Part shown: positions 33,918-42,544 of the stretch, piece by piece | Layout of the letters: each line of letters starts with the position of its first letter | Position numbering within the stretch: the first letter of the stretch is position 1 | NCBI GenBank assembly: GCA_035536455.1 | Contig: DATLOC010000062.1 | Location: forward strand, 1-64,000 | Source of the DNA: DASUNQ01 sp035536455 | GTDB taxonomy: Bacteria > Acidobacteriota > Thermoanaerobaculia > Multivoradales > UBA5704 | Direction: 5' to 3' | DNA length: 64,000 nucleotides | Notes under the pieces: generated by a model | Databases searched by the model: none | Told to the model about the DNA's origin: nothing | The model's input: only the letters and a program-made list of their open reading frames with translations | Made by a program: the position numbers and the translations under genes

Positions 33918-34955
33918 ATGACCGAGCCCAAAATCGACCGCCTGAAGTCCATCGAAAACGCCGTGCAGCAGATCGAGCGGCAGTTCGGGAAGGGCTCGAT
34001 CATGCGCCTCGGGGCGCGCGAGCACCTGGCCGTCGAGGCCATCCCCACGGGGTCGCTGGCCGTCGACTACGCGATCGGCATCGGCGGCTTCCCGCGCGGC
34101 CGGGTGGTCGAGATCTACGGCCCGGAGTCGTCCGGCAAGACGACCTTGGCCCTCTCGGTCGTCGGCCAGGCGCAGCGCAAGGGGGGGATCGCCGCCTTCA
34201 TCGACGCCGAGCACGCCCTCGACGCCGAGTACGCCAAGAAGCTCGGCGTCGACATCGACAACATGCTGGTCTCGCAGCCGGACAGCGGCGAGCAGGCCCT
34301 GGAGATCGCCGAGATGCTGGTGCGCAGCAACTCGGTCGACGTGGTGGTCATCGACTCGGTGGCGGCGCTGGTGCCCAAGGCCGAGCTCGAAGGGGAGATG
34401 GGGGACTCGCACGTCGGGCTCCAGGCGCGGCTCATGTCGCAGGCCCTGCGCAAGCTGACGGCGATCGTCGCCAAGTCCCAGACCTGCCTCGTCTTCATCA
34501 ACCAGATCCGCGAAAAGATCGGGGTCATGTTCGGCAACCCGGAGACCACGACCGGCGGCCGGGCGCTCAAGTTCTACTCCTCGCTGCGCATCGACATCCG
34601 GCGCATCGCCGCGCTCAAGGACGGCGAGGAGGTCACCGGCGCTCGCGCCAGGGTCAAGGTGGTCAAGAACAAGCTCGCCGCGCCCTTTCGCCAGGCGGAG
34701 TTCGACATCGACTACGGCGAAGGGATCTCCCGCCCGGGCGAGCTCGTCGACCTCGGCGTCGAGCACAAGCTGGTGGTCAAGAGCGGCGCCTGGTACAGCT
34801 ACGGCGACGTCCGCATCGGCCAGGGGCGCGAGAACTCCAAGCAGTTCCTGCGCGACAACCCGGACCTGGCCGACGAGCTGGAGGCGCGGCTGCGCGAGAA
34901 GATGGGGATGCCCGCCGCGAGCCAGCGCGTGGCGGTCGCGGCGGCGGCCGAGTAG
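33918..34955 (+). CDS. recA: Recombinase A
   Basis: A 345-residue RecA with Walker A GPESSGKT at 68-75, the L1/L2 region (VPKAELEGEMGDSHVG, INQIREKIGVMFGNPETTTGG) and a C-terminal domain. Catalyses ATP-dependent strand exchange and LexA co-protease activity. The ATG at 33918 follows GGAG. Housekeeping marker gene suited to phylogenetic placement. A 147-bp divergent region separates it from MoxR; no certain LexA box was seen. Confidence 0.98.
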   Translation: MTEPKIDRLKSIENAVQQIERQFGKGSIMRLGAREHLAVEAIPTGSLAVDYAIGIGGFPRGRVVEIYGPESSGKTTLALSVVGQAQRKGGIAAFIDAEHALDAEYAKKLGVDIDNMLVSQPDSGEQALEIAEMLVRSNSVDVVVIDSVAALVPKAELEGEMGDSHVGLQARLMSQALRKLTAIVAKSQTCLVFINQIREKIGVMFGNPETTTGGRALKFYSSLRIDIRRIAALKDGEEVTGARARVKVVKNKLAAPFRQAEFDIDYGEGISRPGELVDLGVEHKLVVKSGAWYSYGDVRIGQGRENSKQFLRDNPDLADELEARLREKMGMPAASQRVAVAAAAE

Positions 34956-34967
34956 GCCGCCCCGCTG

Positions 34968-35735
34968 CTAGCGCAGCGCCGGCAGCCGAGCCTCGTCGGA
35001 GAAGAGGATCGCGGTCAGGTCGCGCACCAAGTTCTCGCCGGAGAGGTGCGGGTCGTCGATGCCGAGCTTGACGCGGTAGGCGGCGCCGACCTCTTCCATC
35101 AGGTCGTAGCGCGCGCTCTCCTCCAGGGCGTCGGCGCGCAGGCAGAGGGCGAGGAGGAACTCCCGCTCGGCGAGCCCGATGCGGTGGCGGATCAGGCGCA
35201 GCACCCGCCGGGTGCGCAGGCTGTTGAACTGGCGCGGCCGGCCGAGCGCCGCGGGGCTCAGCGGCCGGGCGCGCGCCTCCTGCACGACCACCGTGTCGGC
35301 CAGCAGGTCCCCCAGCCGCCGGCGCTCGCGGTCGAGCAGGCAGGCGGCGCCGCCTACGCCGTAGAAGACGGGGAGGAAGTCGAGCGCGCGCACCGCGTTG
35401 CGCGCCAGCGACTGCTGCCAGGTGAGCGGCAGACCGTGGCCGTCCACCACCCGCAGGCCGAGCAGGCGCTTCCCCCAGGTCCGTCCCTGCTGCCGCACTT
35501 CGAACCAGAGGTGGTAGGCCCAGGTCAGCACGAAGCTCAAGGTGATCGCCAGCGCCTGCCCGATCCCCCACGGCAGCCGCGCGAGGGCCGCCGCGAGCAT
35601 GGCGGTGAACGCCAGAATCACCCCGGCATCCACCAGCAGGGCGAGGAAGCGGCTGGCGAGCCCCGCCGGCACCAGCCGCAGCTCGACGTGCTCGGGGGTG
35701 AGCACCACCCGCTCGCGGCGGCGCGCGGCGCTCAC
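34968..35735 (-). CDS. RDD family membrane protein
   Basis: A 255-residue protein with an RDD domain: three to four membrane helices and the RDD Asp in LLVDAGVILAF, plus GRTWGKRLLGLRVVDGHG and a cytosolic C-terminal domain of about 100 residues (RRVLRLIRHRIGLAEREFLL, AAYRVKLGIDDPHLSGENLV). GTG start at 35735 overlaps the preceding SpoIIM gene as GTGA. The RDD-SpoIIM pair is found beside MoxR/DUF58 genes in many bacteria. Function is uncertain, perhaps transport or envelope assembly. Confidence 0.85.
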   Translation of the reverse strand: MSAARRRERVVLTPEHVELRLVPAGLASRFLALLVDAGVILAFTAMLAAALARLPWGIGQALAITLSFVLTWAYHLWFEVRQQGRTWGKRLLGLRVVDGHGLPLTWQQSLARNAVRALDFLPVFYGVGGAACLLDRERRRLGDLLADTVVVQEARARPLSPAALGRPRQFNSLRTRRVLRLIRHRIGLAEREFLLALCLRADALEESARYDLMEEVGAAYRVKLGIDDPHLSGENLVRDLTAILFSDEARLPALR

Positions 35736-36724
35736 GGTTCCCCCCGCCGCGCCGCGAAGAGGTAGACGACGAGGGCCGCGAAGAGGGCGGCCGCGGCGCC
35801 GACCTTGAGCGCGTAGGGCACGGCCTTCGCCGTCATCTGCGAGAAGGACCCCTCGATCAGCCCGGCGACGACCAGGATCAGCGCCGCCCCGAGCAGCATC
35901 GCCCAGAGGCTCGGCAGCGCCCGCCGCAGCGCCGCGCCGCGGCTGAGCCGGCCGGGCAGCCAGAGCGCATGGCCGGCGACCAGCCCGGCGGCGCCGGCGA
36001 AGACGATCGCCGGCAGCTCCAGCGCCCCGTGCGGCCCGACCCAGGCGAGGAAGAAGAGCTGCACGCCGTCGAGGAGGTAGAGGCCGGCCACCGCGCCGAG
36101 GACGACGCCGTTGTAGAAGAGGATCCAGTAGCCGCCGAGGATCGTCAGCGCGCCGAGGCTGAAGGCGAGGAGAGAGACCTTGATGTTGTGGGTGTAGAGC
36201 GAGGCGCCGAAGTAGAGCGCCTTCTCCACCGTGTCGATCCGCTCCTCCTCGCGCTCGATCCGCGCCACCCGCTCGCGCGGGCTCTCGGTGAAGAACTGGG
36301 CCGGGACGAGGTCGCGACCGTTGCGCGGGTCCTCGAGGACGGCGGCGAAACCCACCGCGGCGCCGAGGAGGAACGTCGCCGCCGCCGCCAGCACCAGCCG
36401 CCGCTCGCGCCGGAAGGCGGCCGGCACCTCGAAGGCGAAGAAGCGGCGCACCGCCTCGCCCGCCGGCTGCCGCCGTCCGCCGCCGCGGTAGACGAAGCGG
36501 TAGCCGCGCGCCGCCAGCTCGTTGAGGTAGCCCAGGAGCGCCGGGTTGGCGGTCGCCGAGCGCGCCTGGTTCAGATCCGAGCAGGTGAGCCGGTAGAGCC
36601 GTACCAGCTCCTGGATGCGCTCCGCGCCGAGCTCCCACTCGGGCACCTTGTCGGCGGTCGCCAGCAGCTCCTCGAGCTGCTGCCACTGCGGGCGGCGCGA
36701 GCTGATGAAGCGCTCGATGTCCAT
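35732..36724 (-). CDS. SpoIIM family (stage II sporulation protein M) membrane protein
   Basis: A 330-residue protein with a soluble N-terminal 110 residues (FISSRRPQWQQLEELL, LVRLYRLTCSDLNQAR) and five to six membrane helices with the SpoIIM pattern (YTHNIKVSLLAFSLGALT, WVGPHGALELPAIVFAGAAG). Homologues occur in non-sporulating bacteria next to RDD and MoxR/DUF58 genes. Translation is coupled to the RDD gene. Role outside sporulation is unknown. Confidence 0.88.
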   Translation of the reverse strand: MDIERFISSRRPQWQQLEELLATADKVPEWELGAERIQELVRLYRLTCSDLNQARSATANPALLGYLNELAARGYRFVYRGGGRRQPAGEAVRRFFAFEVPAAFRRERRLVLAAAATFLLGAAVGFAAVLEDPRNGRDLVPAQFFTESPRERVARIEREEERIDTVEKALYFGASLYTHNIKVSLLAFSLGALTILGGYWILFYNGVVLGAVAGLYLLDGVQLFFLAWVGPHGALELPAIVFAGAAGLVAGHALWLPGRLSRGAALRRALPSLWAMLLGAALILVVAGLIEGSFSQMTAKAVPYALKVGAAAALFAALVVYLFAARRGEP

Positions 36725-36733
36725 TAACTGCCC

Positions 36734-36765
36734 CCGCCCAGATCCTTCGCTGCGCTCAGGATGAC
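36734..36765 (-). repeat. REP-like intergenic repeat, copy 2
   Basis: Thirty-two bases identical to the reverse complement of 3311-3342. It lies in the 52-bp space between the SpoIIM and DUF58 genes. Confidence 0.8.
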
Positions 36766-36776
36766 ATCGGGAACTT

Positions 36777-38081
36777 TCACAGCCGCTGTGCCCGCTTCAC
36801 TTCCAGATAGGCGTTCACCGCTTCGATCCCCGCTTCGCCGGGGGGCGTCTCGACGACCAGGGCACCGCGCCGGCGCAGCCGCCGCACCATCTGCTGCCGG
36901 CCGTGCCAGAGATCGCGCGCCACGAGAGTGCGCGACAGCTCCTCCTTGTCCGCCGGCCGCAGGCGCGCCACCGCCTCCAGCTCCGGGTCGGCGAAGAGGA
37001 CGACCAGGGGCAGGTGCTGCGGCGTCAGCAGCTCGGCGGCGGCGAGGAGGTCGGCCTGCTCCTCCAGCTCCGGCAGCGCGGTCAGGATCAGCACCAGCGT
37101 GCGGTGCCGCAGCCGCCGCCGCAGGTGGGCGGCGAGCGCCAGGTAGTCGGTGTGCACGACCTCCGGCGCCAGGTCGGTGGCGTAGGCGGTCAGGCGCCGG
37201 AGCTGCGTCCGCCCGCGCCCCTGCGCGATCCCTTGCTCGGCCTCGGCGGCGAAAGAGAGGAGCCCGATCCGGTCCTCCATCCGGTTCGAGATGTAGGCGA
37301 GGAGGAGCGCGGCGTGGATCGCGTGGTCGAGGCGGGTCAGCCGCGCCACCCGCGCCGCCATGCGGTGGCCGCGGTCGAGGCAGACGACGATGTCCTGCGA
37401 GCGGTCGAGCCGGAACTCCTGGACGATCAGCTTGCGGTGCCGGGCCGAGGCCTTCCACGCCACGTCGCGCAGGTCGTCCCCCTGGACGTAGTCGCGCAGG
37501 CGGTCGAACTCCCGCCCCTTGCCGAGCCGCGCCGAGGCGCGGCTGCCGAGGCCGCGCAGCGCGAAGCGGTTGAGCCGCCGGTGGAGCCGCCCGACGGCCT
37601 TCAGGTTCGGGAGCACCTGCACCTCGCCCGGCGCCGGCAGCGCGAGCCGGCGCTCGACCAGCCCCCAGCGGGTGATCGCGGCGTACGGCGGCGGCAGCGC
37701 CGCCCGCCCGCGCTCGATGCCGCGCACCGTGAAGCGGAAGCGCGCCAGCTCGCCGGGCCGGAGGCGCCGAGTCTCCTCGCTCGCCGCCGGCTCGAGGAGC
37801 GGCGGCCAGACCTGCCGTACCACCAGGCGGAGCGCGCGCGGCGCGTGGCTCGCGACCGCCAGCTCCACCTCCTCCGGCTCGTCGAGCGAGAGCGCCAGGC
37901 GCGCCGGCCGCTCGGCGGCGAGCCGCGCGCGGGCCAGCGACCCGGCCTCGACCGCCGCCGCCGCGCCGAGCGCCAGGATGGCGGCGGCGAGCGGCACCGC
38001 GAGCCCCGGCAGCCAGCGCGCCGCGACGGCGGCGAGCGCCAGGAGCGCCAGCAGGCGGATCGCGCGCTCGCCGGGCCGCAT
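36777..38081 (-). CDS. DUF58 domain protein
   Basis: A 434-residue DUF58 protein: two membrane helices at 5-45, a beta-rich arch, the DUF58 core (KGREFDRLRDYVQGDDLRDVAWKASARHRKLIVQEFRLD split by helix) and a vWA-like end (DIVVCLDRGHRM, TLVLILTALPELEE). Longer than the DUF58 at 11571. Partner of the MoxR ATPase at 38091. Thought to belong to a membrane-assembly complex, with molecular function not established. Confidence 0.9.
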   Translation of the reverse strand: MRPGERAIRLLALLALAAVAARWLPGLAVPLAAAILALGAAAAVEAGSLARARLAAERPARLALSLDEPEEVELAVASHAPRALRLVVRQVWPPLLEPAASEETRRLRPGELARFRFTVRGIERGRAALPPPYAAITRWGLVERRLALPAPGEVQVLPNLKAVGRLHRRLNRFALRGLGSRASARLGKGREFDRLRDYVQGDDLRDVAWKASARHRKLIVQEFRLDRSQDIVVCLDRGHRMAARVARLTRLDHAIHAALLLAYISNRMEDRIGLLSFAAEAEQGIAQGRGRTQLRRLTAYATDLAPEVVHTDYLALAAHLRRRLRHRTLVLILTALPELEEQADLLAAAELLTPQHLPLVVLFADPELEAVARLRPADKEELSRTLVARDLWHGRQQMVRRLRRRGALVVETPPGEAGIEAVNAYLEVKRAQRL

Positions 38082-38090
38082 CGCGTGCGC

Positions 38091-39083
38091 CTAGCGCGGC
38101 ACCGGCACCTGCTCGAAAATCTGCCGCAGCAGGTCGGGCAGGTCGGCGCCCTCCATCTCGGCTTCCGGTTTGAGCGTCACGCGGTGGGCGAGCACCGGCC
38201 CCGCCATCTCCTTGACGTCGTCGGGGCTGACGAAGTCGCGCTCGCGCAGGAGAGCCAGGGCGCGGCTGCTCTCGAGGAGAGCGAGCGAGCCGCGCGGGCC
38301 GGCGCCGATCTCCACCCAGTCGTGGGTGCGCGTCGCGGCGACGACCTGGAGCATGTAAGCGCGCAGGCTCTCGTCCACCCGCACCCAGCCGGGCAGGCCG
38401 CGCCGGCAGGCCAGCAGCTCCGCCGGCCCGAGCACCGGCGCCAGCTCGCGCACCCCCTCTTCCAGCAGGCGCACGCCGCCGGCGTAGGCGGCGAGCATCG
38501 CTGCCTCGGCCTCGGCGGCCGGGTAGTCGAGCGCGACCTTCAGCAAGAAGCGGTCGCGCTGCGCCTCCGGCAGCGGGTAGGTGCCCTCGAACTCGACCGG
38601 GTTCTGGGTGGCGAAGACGGTGAAGATCGGCGACACCTCCCGCCGCACGCCGTCGAGGGTGACGGCGCTCTCCTGCATCGCCTCGAGCAGCGCCGCCTGG
38701 GTGCGCGGCGGCGTGCGGTTGATCTCGTCGGCGAGCAGCACGTCGGTGAAGATCGGCCCGGCCCGGAACTCGAACTCCTGGGTCTTCTGGTTGTAGATGT
38801 TGGTGCCCAGCAGGTCCGCCGGCATCAGGTCGGGCGTGAACTGGATGCGGCGGAAGCGGCAGTCGAGGAGGCGCGCCATCGCCAGGGCGAGGAGGGTCTT
38901 GCCGGTCCCCGGCACCCCTTCGAGCAGCGCGTGGCCGCCGGCCAGCAGGCAGACCAGCATCTGCTCCTTGACCCGCTCCTGGCCGAGGACCACGCGGTCC
39001 AGCGCCTCGCGCAGCGTCCGCCACCTCGCCGCCACGTCCGCGGCGCTCAACGCGCTCCGCGGCCCGGTCGTCGCCTCAAGCAT
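38091..39083 (-). CDS. MoxR-family AAA+ ATPase
   Basis: A 330-residue MoxR ATPase. Walker A LEGVPGTGKTLLALA, Walker B LADEINRTPPRTQ, sensor 1 ATQNPVEFEGTYPLPE. Overlaps the DUF4350 gene by 8 bp on its 5' side, and the DUF58 gene follows 9 bp later. Together they form the core of a MoxR operon. About half of its residues match the other MoxR at 32796 by eye. Confidence 0.94.
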   Translation of the reverse strand: MLEATTGPRSALSAADVAARWRTLREALDRVVLGQERVKEQMLVCLLAGGHALLEGVPGTGKTLLALAMARLLDCRFRRIQFTPDLMPADLLGTNIYNQKTQEFEFRAGPIFTDVLLADEINRTPPRTQAALLEAMQESAVTLDGVRREVSPIFTVFATQNPVEFEGTYPLPEAQRDRFLLKVALDYPAAEAEAAMLAAYAGGVRLLEEGVRELAPVLGPAELLACRRGLPGWVRVDESLRAYMLQVVAATRTHDWVEIGAGPRGSLALLESSRALALLRERDFVSPDDVKEMAGPVLAHRVTLKPEAEMEGADLPDLLRQIFEQVPVPR

Positions 39084-40239
39084 GCTCCACCCCCTCGAAG
39101 GCCCGGTTCAGGCGCTCCAGCCCGTCCTTGAACTCCCAGGGCTTCAGGTCCGCCATGCGCTTCCCTTCGCGGCCCGTGGCTGCCGCCTCGCCGGCGTCGC
39201 CGGTGAGGGCGTACACCCGCGCCTCCAACGCCGCGCCGCGCAGGCCGGTGCGCAGGCCGACGGCGCCGCCGAGCGCCCGCCGGTAGAGCGCCAGCGCCTC
39301 GCGCCGCGACAGCGCCCGCGCGTAGAGCTGCGCCAGCGAGTCGACGAGGTCCACCGCCTCGCGCCGGCGGTCGGGAGGCTCCGGCTCCGGCGGCCCCAGC
39401 CGCGCCCGGCCGCGCCAGAAGGCGGCGAGCGCCGCGAGGGCGCCAAGGCCGAGCGCCGGCCCCAGCCCCCAGCCGAGGAGGAGGGCGCGCACGCCACGCT
39501 CCTGCCCCAGGGCGTGCGCCCGCTCGTCGAAGTAGACCGGCCGGCCGCTCCCGGCCAGCTCTTCGAGGAGCCGAAGGTGGTCGGCGCGGCCGAGGTGCGC
39601 GTTCTCGAAGACCTCCGGCGCGGCGAGGGCGATCAGCTCGCCGCGGCCGACGCTCCGCCGGCTCGCCACCTCCTCCCCGCCGAGCGCGAAGAGCGCGTGC
39701 CCGAGCGGCAGCCCGGGCGCCGCCAGCACCCGCGCCGTTGGCGGCCGCAGGCGCTCGACCGCGGGCCAGAGCGGGAAGACCTTGCGCACCGGGCGCGCCG
39801 GCGGCTCGGCCTCCGGCTTCGCCTTCGCCGTCGAGCGCACGCCGAGGCCGCCGTAGGGCGCGGCCACCGCCAGCACCAGGCGGCCGCCGCTCGCCAGCCA
39901 CTCCTCCTCCTCGGCGCCGAGCAGGCCGGCGAGGGCCGCGCCGCGCGCCGGCCGCTCCTCGGCGAAGGGCGCGGCGGCGTCCGGCGGCAGCAGCGGCCGG
40001 ACGCGGAAGACGACGGCGTCCGGCTCGACGCTGCGCAGGTCGAGCGGGCGGTGGAGCGTCGCCGCGGTACGCCGCCGCACGAGGTACTCGTAGGCCAGCG
40101 ACAGCCCGTCGTCGGCGGCGCTGTAGACCGAGCCCGGCGGGAAGGCCTGCCGCGCCGTCCGCTCCGGCGCGACGAGGAACCAGGCGCCGGCGAAAAAGAG
40201 CCCCGCTGCGAGCGCGACCGGCACCCACCGCCCCCTCAC
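39076..40239 (-). CDS. DUF4350-like membrane-anchored protein
   Basis: A 387-residue protein with an N-terminal membrane helix (VPVALAAGLFFAGAWFL), a periplasmic alpha/beta domain (SAADDGLSLAYEYLVRR, WLASGGRLVLAVAAPYG), a second membrane helix at about 265-285 and a cytosolic helical tail of about 90 residues. This order fits DUF4350 proteins from MoxR operons. GTG at 40239 overlaps the upstream stop as GTGA. Fits an operon with MoxR, DUF58 and DUF4129. Function not established. Confidence 0.8.
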   Translation of the reverse strand: MRGRWVPVALAAGLFFAGAWFLVAPERTARQAFPPGSVYSAADDGLSLAYEYLVRRRTAATLHRPLDLRSVEPDAVVFRVRPLLPPDAAAPFAEERPARGAALAGLLGAEEEEWLASGGRLVLAVAAPYGGLGVRSTAKAKPEAEPPARPVRKVFPLWPAVERLRPPTARVLAAPGLPLGHALFALGGEEVASRRSVGRGELIALAAPEVFENAHLGRADHLRLLEELAGSGRPVYFDERAHALGQERGVRALLLGWGLGPALGLGALAALAAFWRGRARLGPPEPEPPDRRREAVDLVDSLAQLYARALSRREALALYRRALGGAVGLRTGLRGAALEARVYALTGDAGEAAATGREGKRMADLKPWEFKDGLERLNRAFEGVEHA

Positions 40240-41264
40240 GCCGCCTCCCGCCGCCGCAGGCCTTCGAGCACCCGCGCCGCCTCCTCGCTCGCCCGCCGGT
40301 AGTCGGCCTCGGCGCTCTCGTTGCGGCCGTACCACTCCTCCTCGAAGCTGCGGGTGAGGCGGATGAAGTCGCCGCGCCAGGGGAGCGCCGGGGAGAGGGC
40401 GGCGACGTACTCCCAGTTGGTGCGGCCCTTCCGGTAGTGCAGCCAGCCGCCGGCGAAGAGCGCCACCAGCACGCCGTGGAAGCGGGCGCGGACCGCCTCG
40501 CGGAAGCGGCGCGCCGCCGCCAGCTCGGCGGCGCGCTCCTCCCACTCGCCGCCGCGGCGTGACAGCGGATCGGCGTCGGCGGCCAGCTCGAACGACGTGG
40601 GCGCGATGGCGGGCTCGGTCCGCGCGCGCCGACCGCGGCGGAGGAAGAGGGCGAGGGCGAGGACCGCCGCGATGACGGCGAGCGCGCCGACCAGGTAACT
40701 GACCAGGCGCGCGTCGAGGGCGCCGCCGCCGGCGGCGGCCGAGCGCGGGGCGCGGCGGGTGAGCCAGTCGAGGAGGGCGCGCAGCAGGCGGCCGAGCCAG
40801 CGGCCGAAGCGCTCCCCCGCCGCGTCCAACCGCTCGCGCACCGAGCGGAAGAAGCCCGGCTCCTCGACGGCAAGCTCCGGCACGTCGCCCCCTGCCGCCG
40901 GCATCGCGGCGGCGCGGTCGCGCTGCAGACGGGCGAGGAGCGCGGCGTCGGGCGCGGAGAGGGGCGCCGTGGCGCCTGCGGCGCCGTCCAGCGCCGCGAG
41001 CAGCCGCTCCACCGCCGCCGCGGCGCGCCGCGCCTCGTCCGGCGTGCGCGCCGCGCGCACCCGATCGAGGAGGGAGGTGTCGGGGTGGAAGGTGCCCGCG
41101 GGGGAGGAGAAGGCCGCGCCGCGCAGACCGTCCGCGGCCCGCCGCGCGGCGGCGGCGTCGCCGGAGCGCAAGGAAGCGGCAATCTGGGTGAGGGCTTGGC
41201 GGTAGTCGTCGACTCCTCGCGTCTGGCCGGCGCTCACCACCGGAACCAGCAGGAACACCAGCAC
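40236..41264 (-). CDS. DUF4129-like membrane protein
   Basis: A 342-residue protein: signal/anchor (VFLLVPVVSAGQ), a helical periplasmic part of about 170 residues, a membrane helix (LVSYLVGALAVIAAVLALALF) and a cytosolic DUF4129 domain ending in FEEEWYGRNESAEADYRRASEEA. GTG at 41264 is chosen because the frame upstream overlaps the repeat at 41283-41386. Member of the MoxR operon. DUF4129 also ends TgpA transglutaminases, so it may bridge a peptidase-like partner. Confidence 0.78.
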   Translation of the reverse strand: MLVFLLVPVVSAGQTRGVDDYRQALTQIAASLRSGDAAAARRAADGLRGAAFSSPAGTFHPDTSLLDRVRAARTPDEARRAAAAVERLLAALDGAAGATAPLSAPDAALLARLQRDRAAAMPAAGGDVPELAVEEPGFFRSVRERLDAAGERFGRWLGRLLRALLDWLTRRAPRSAAAGGGALDARLVSYLVGALAVIAAVLALALFLRRGRRARTEPAIAPTSFELAADADPLSRRGGEWEERAAELAAARRFREAVRARFHGVLVALFAGGWLHYRKGRTNWEYVAALSPALPWRGDFIRLTRSFEEEWYGRNESAEADYRRASEEAARVLEGLRRREAA

Positions 41265-41282
41265 ACCCCAGCCTGCAACCCC

Positions 41283-41386
41283 CCACCCAGATCCTTGCGG
41301 CGCCCTGTGATGGGCGCCGCTACCCGAGAGGTCGCCTGCCGGAGCAGGCGCTGATCGGAGTACGGCTTCGCTGCGCTCAGGATGAC
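41283..41386 (-). repeat. REP-like repeat copy 3 split by a 69-bp double-hairpin insertion
   Basis: The two halves of the REP-like repeat are present (to ATCCTT at 41296, then CTTCGCTGCGCTCAGGATGAC from 41366), separated by 69 bp at 41297-41365. CTT is duplicated at the junction. The insert contains two perfect hairpins: GCGGCGCCC with GGGCGCCGC (6-base loop) and CGCCTG with CAGGCG (6-base loop). It looks like a small non-coding mobile hairpin. The right part supplies the stop codon of the following membrane protein gene. Confidence 0.72.
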
Positions 41387-42210
41387 GTCGCATAGTCGCT
41401 CGCCTGCAGCTCCGCCCACTGCCGCCGCAGGTCCTCGCCCTGGCTCCGCCCGCGCAGACGCCGCACGTAGACCACCAGAAACGCCAGCCAGTACGGCTCG
41501 ACGAGGAGCCAGGCGCCGGCGGCGAGGAGGAGCAGGAAGGCGCGGCCTTCCAGGCCGAGCGCCGCCTTCCAAGGCGCGAGGCTGGCGCCGGAGGCGCCGT
41601 CGGCGAGGAGCAGCGCGAGCTGGACGAGAAAGAGCAGGTTCAGCGCCGCCACCAGGAAGGCGGTCGAGAAGAGGAACACGGAAGCGATCAGCGTCCGCCC
41701 GGCGCGGCCGGCGGCGAGCACGGTGCCGAGCGGCGCGAAGAGCCCCGGCCGGCCGTAGAACGGCAGGCTCGCCGCCGCCAGTCCGCCAAGAGTCACCAGC
41801 ACCGGCACCGCCACCCCCGTCACCGCCAGCGCGATGAAGAGAGCCTCCAGCACCAGCGCGACATAGAAGTAGACCAGCGTCGCCCCGAGCGGCACCGCCA
41901 GCGCCCGCCATCCCGGCGTGCGGCCGGAGGCGTAGCGCTCGCCGCAGGCCTGCGCGTAGACGGCGCGGCCGTAGAGCGCCAGGAGGAACGCCAGCCCGAT
42001 CGCCCACGACAGCTCGTTGAACCAGTCGCCGTAGTTCCGCGCGTCGGCGCCGAGCTCGATCAGACGATCGGCGAAGGCGACCTGGAGGAGGCGCAGCGGC
42101 ACGGCGGTGAGCCAGAGCACGCCCACCCAGGGGGCGGCGACGGCCGCGACCACCTCCTCCCCCTCGTCGCACAGCTCGGCGAGGCCGAGGCCGGCCGCCC
42201 TCGCCCTCAG
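41377..42210 (-). CDS. Polytopic membrane protein of the MoxR operon
   Basis: A 277-residue protein with six to seven membrane helices (WVGVLWLTAVPLRLLQVAF, GATLVYFYVALVLEALFIAL, FLVAALNLLFLVQLALLL). No ATG or GTG begins the frame near the upstream gene; the best start is CTG at 42210, which overlaps the upstream TGA as CTGA, in line with the GTGA junctions of the operon. An in-frame GTG at 42153 is the alternative. The C-terminus and stop fall in a REP-like repeat. No known family recognised. Confidence 0.68.
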   Translation of the reverse strand: MRARAAGLGLAELCDEGEEVVAAVAAPWVGVLWLTAVPLRLLQVAFADRLIELGADARNYGDWFNELSWAIGLAFLLALYGRAVYAQACGERYASGRTPGWRALAVPLGATLVYFYVALVLEALFIALAVTGVAVPVLVTLGGLAAASLPFYGRPGLFAPLGTVLAAGRAGRTLIASVFLFSTAFLVAALNLLFLVQLALLLADGASGASLAPWKAALGLEGRAFLLLLAAGAWLLVEPYWLAFLVVYVRRLRGRSQGEDLRRQWAELQASDYATSS

Positions 42211-42476
42211 AAGAGCTCTCCGAAGTTGGCGGCCACCAGGACGCGCAGCTCGTTGGCGAGGACGAAGAGGAGCGCCGCCGCGAGAAGCATCGGCAGCCAG
42301 CCGAGGACGCGCCGCCGCTCCCGCCCGCCGGCGCGGCGCCGGCCGAGGCAGGGCGCGCAGTAGTGGATCCCCTCCCAGGGGGTCACGCACTCCTGGCAGA
42401 AGCGCTGCCCGCAGGCCATGCAGAGCGCCAGGGCAGGCCGCTGCGGATGGTTCGCGCAGACCTGGGGCTGCGGCAC
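42207..42476 (-). CDS. Small B-box-like zinc-finger membrane protein
   Basis: An 89-residue protein with a treble-clef/B-box style zinc cluster (CANHPQRPALALCMACG, FCQECV, HYCAPCLG; Cys/His spaced as C-x2-H, C-x2-C, C-x2-C and C-x2-C) and one membrane helix (LGWLPMLLAAALLFVLA). Similar zinc N-termini occur in the genes at 42545 and 43195. ATG at 42476. Divergent from 42545. Confidence 0.75.
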   Translation of the reverse strand: MPQPQVCANHPQRPALALCMACGQRFCQECVTPWEGIHYCAPCLGRRRAGGRERRRVLGWLPMLLAAALLFVLANELRVLVAANFGELF

Positions 42477-42544
42477 GGATCGAGCGTACCACGCGCCCTT
42501 GATACGATCTCCGCCGCAAAACCGCGCGAGAGGAGGGCGATCGA

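Noticed and set aside
36734..36765. Insertion sequence
   Set aside because: Only a 32-bp repeat shared with 3311-3342; no transposase or longer terminal repeats.
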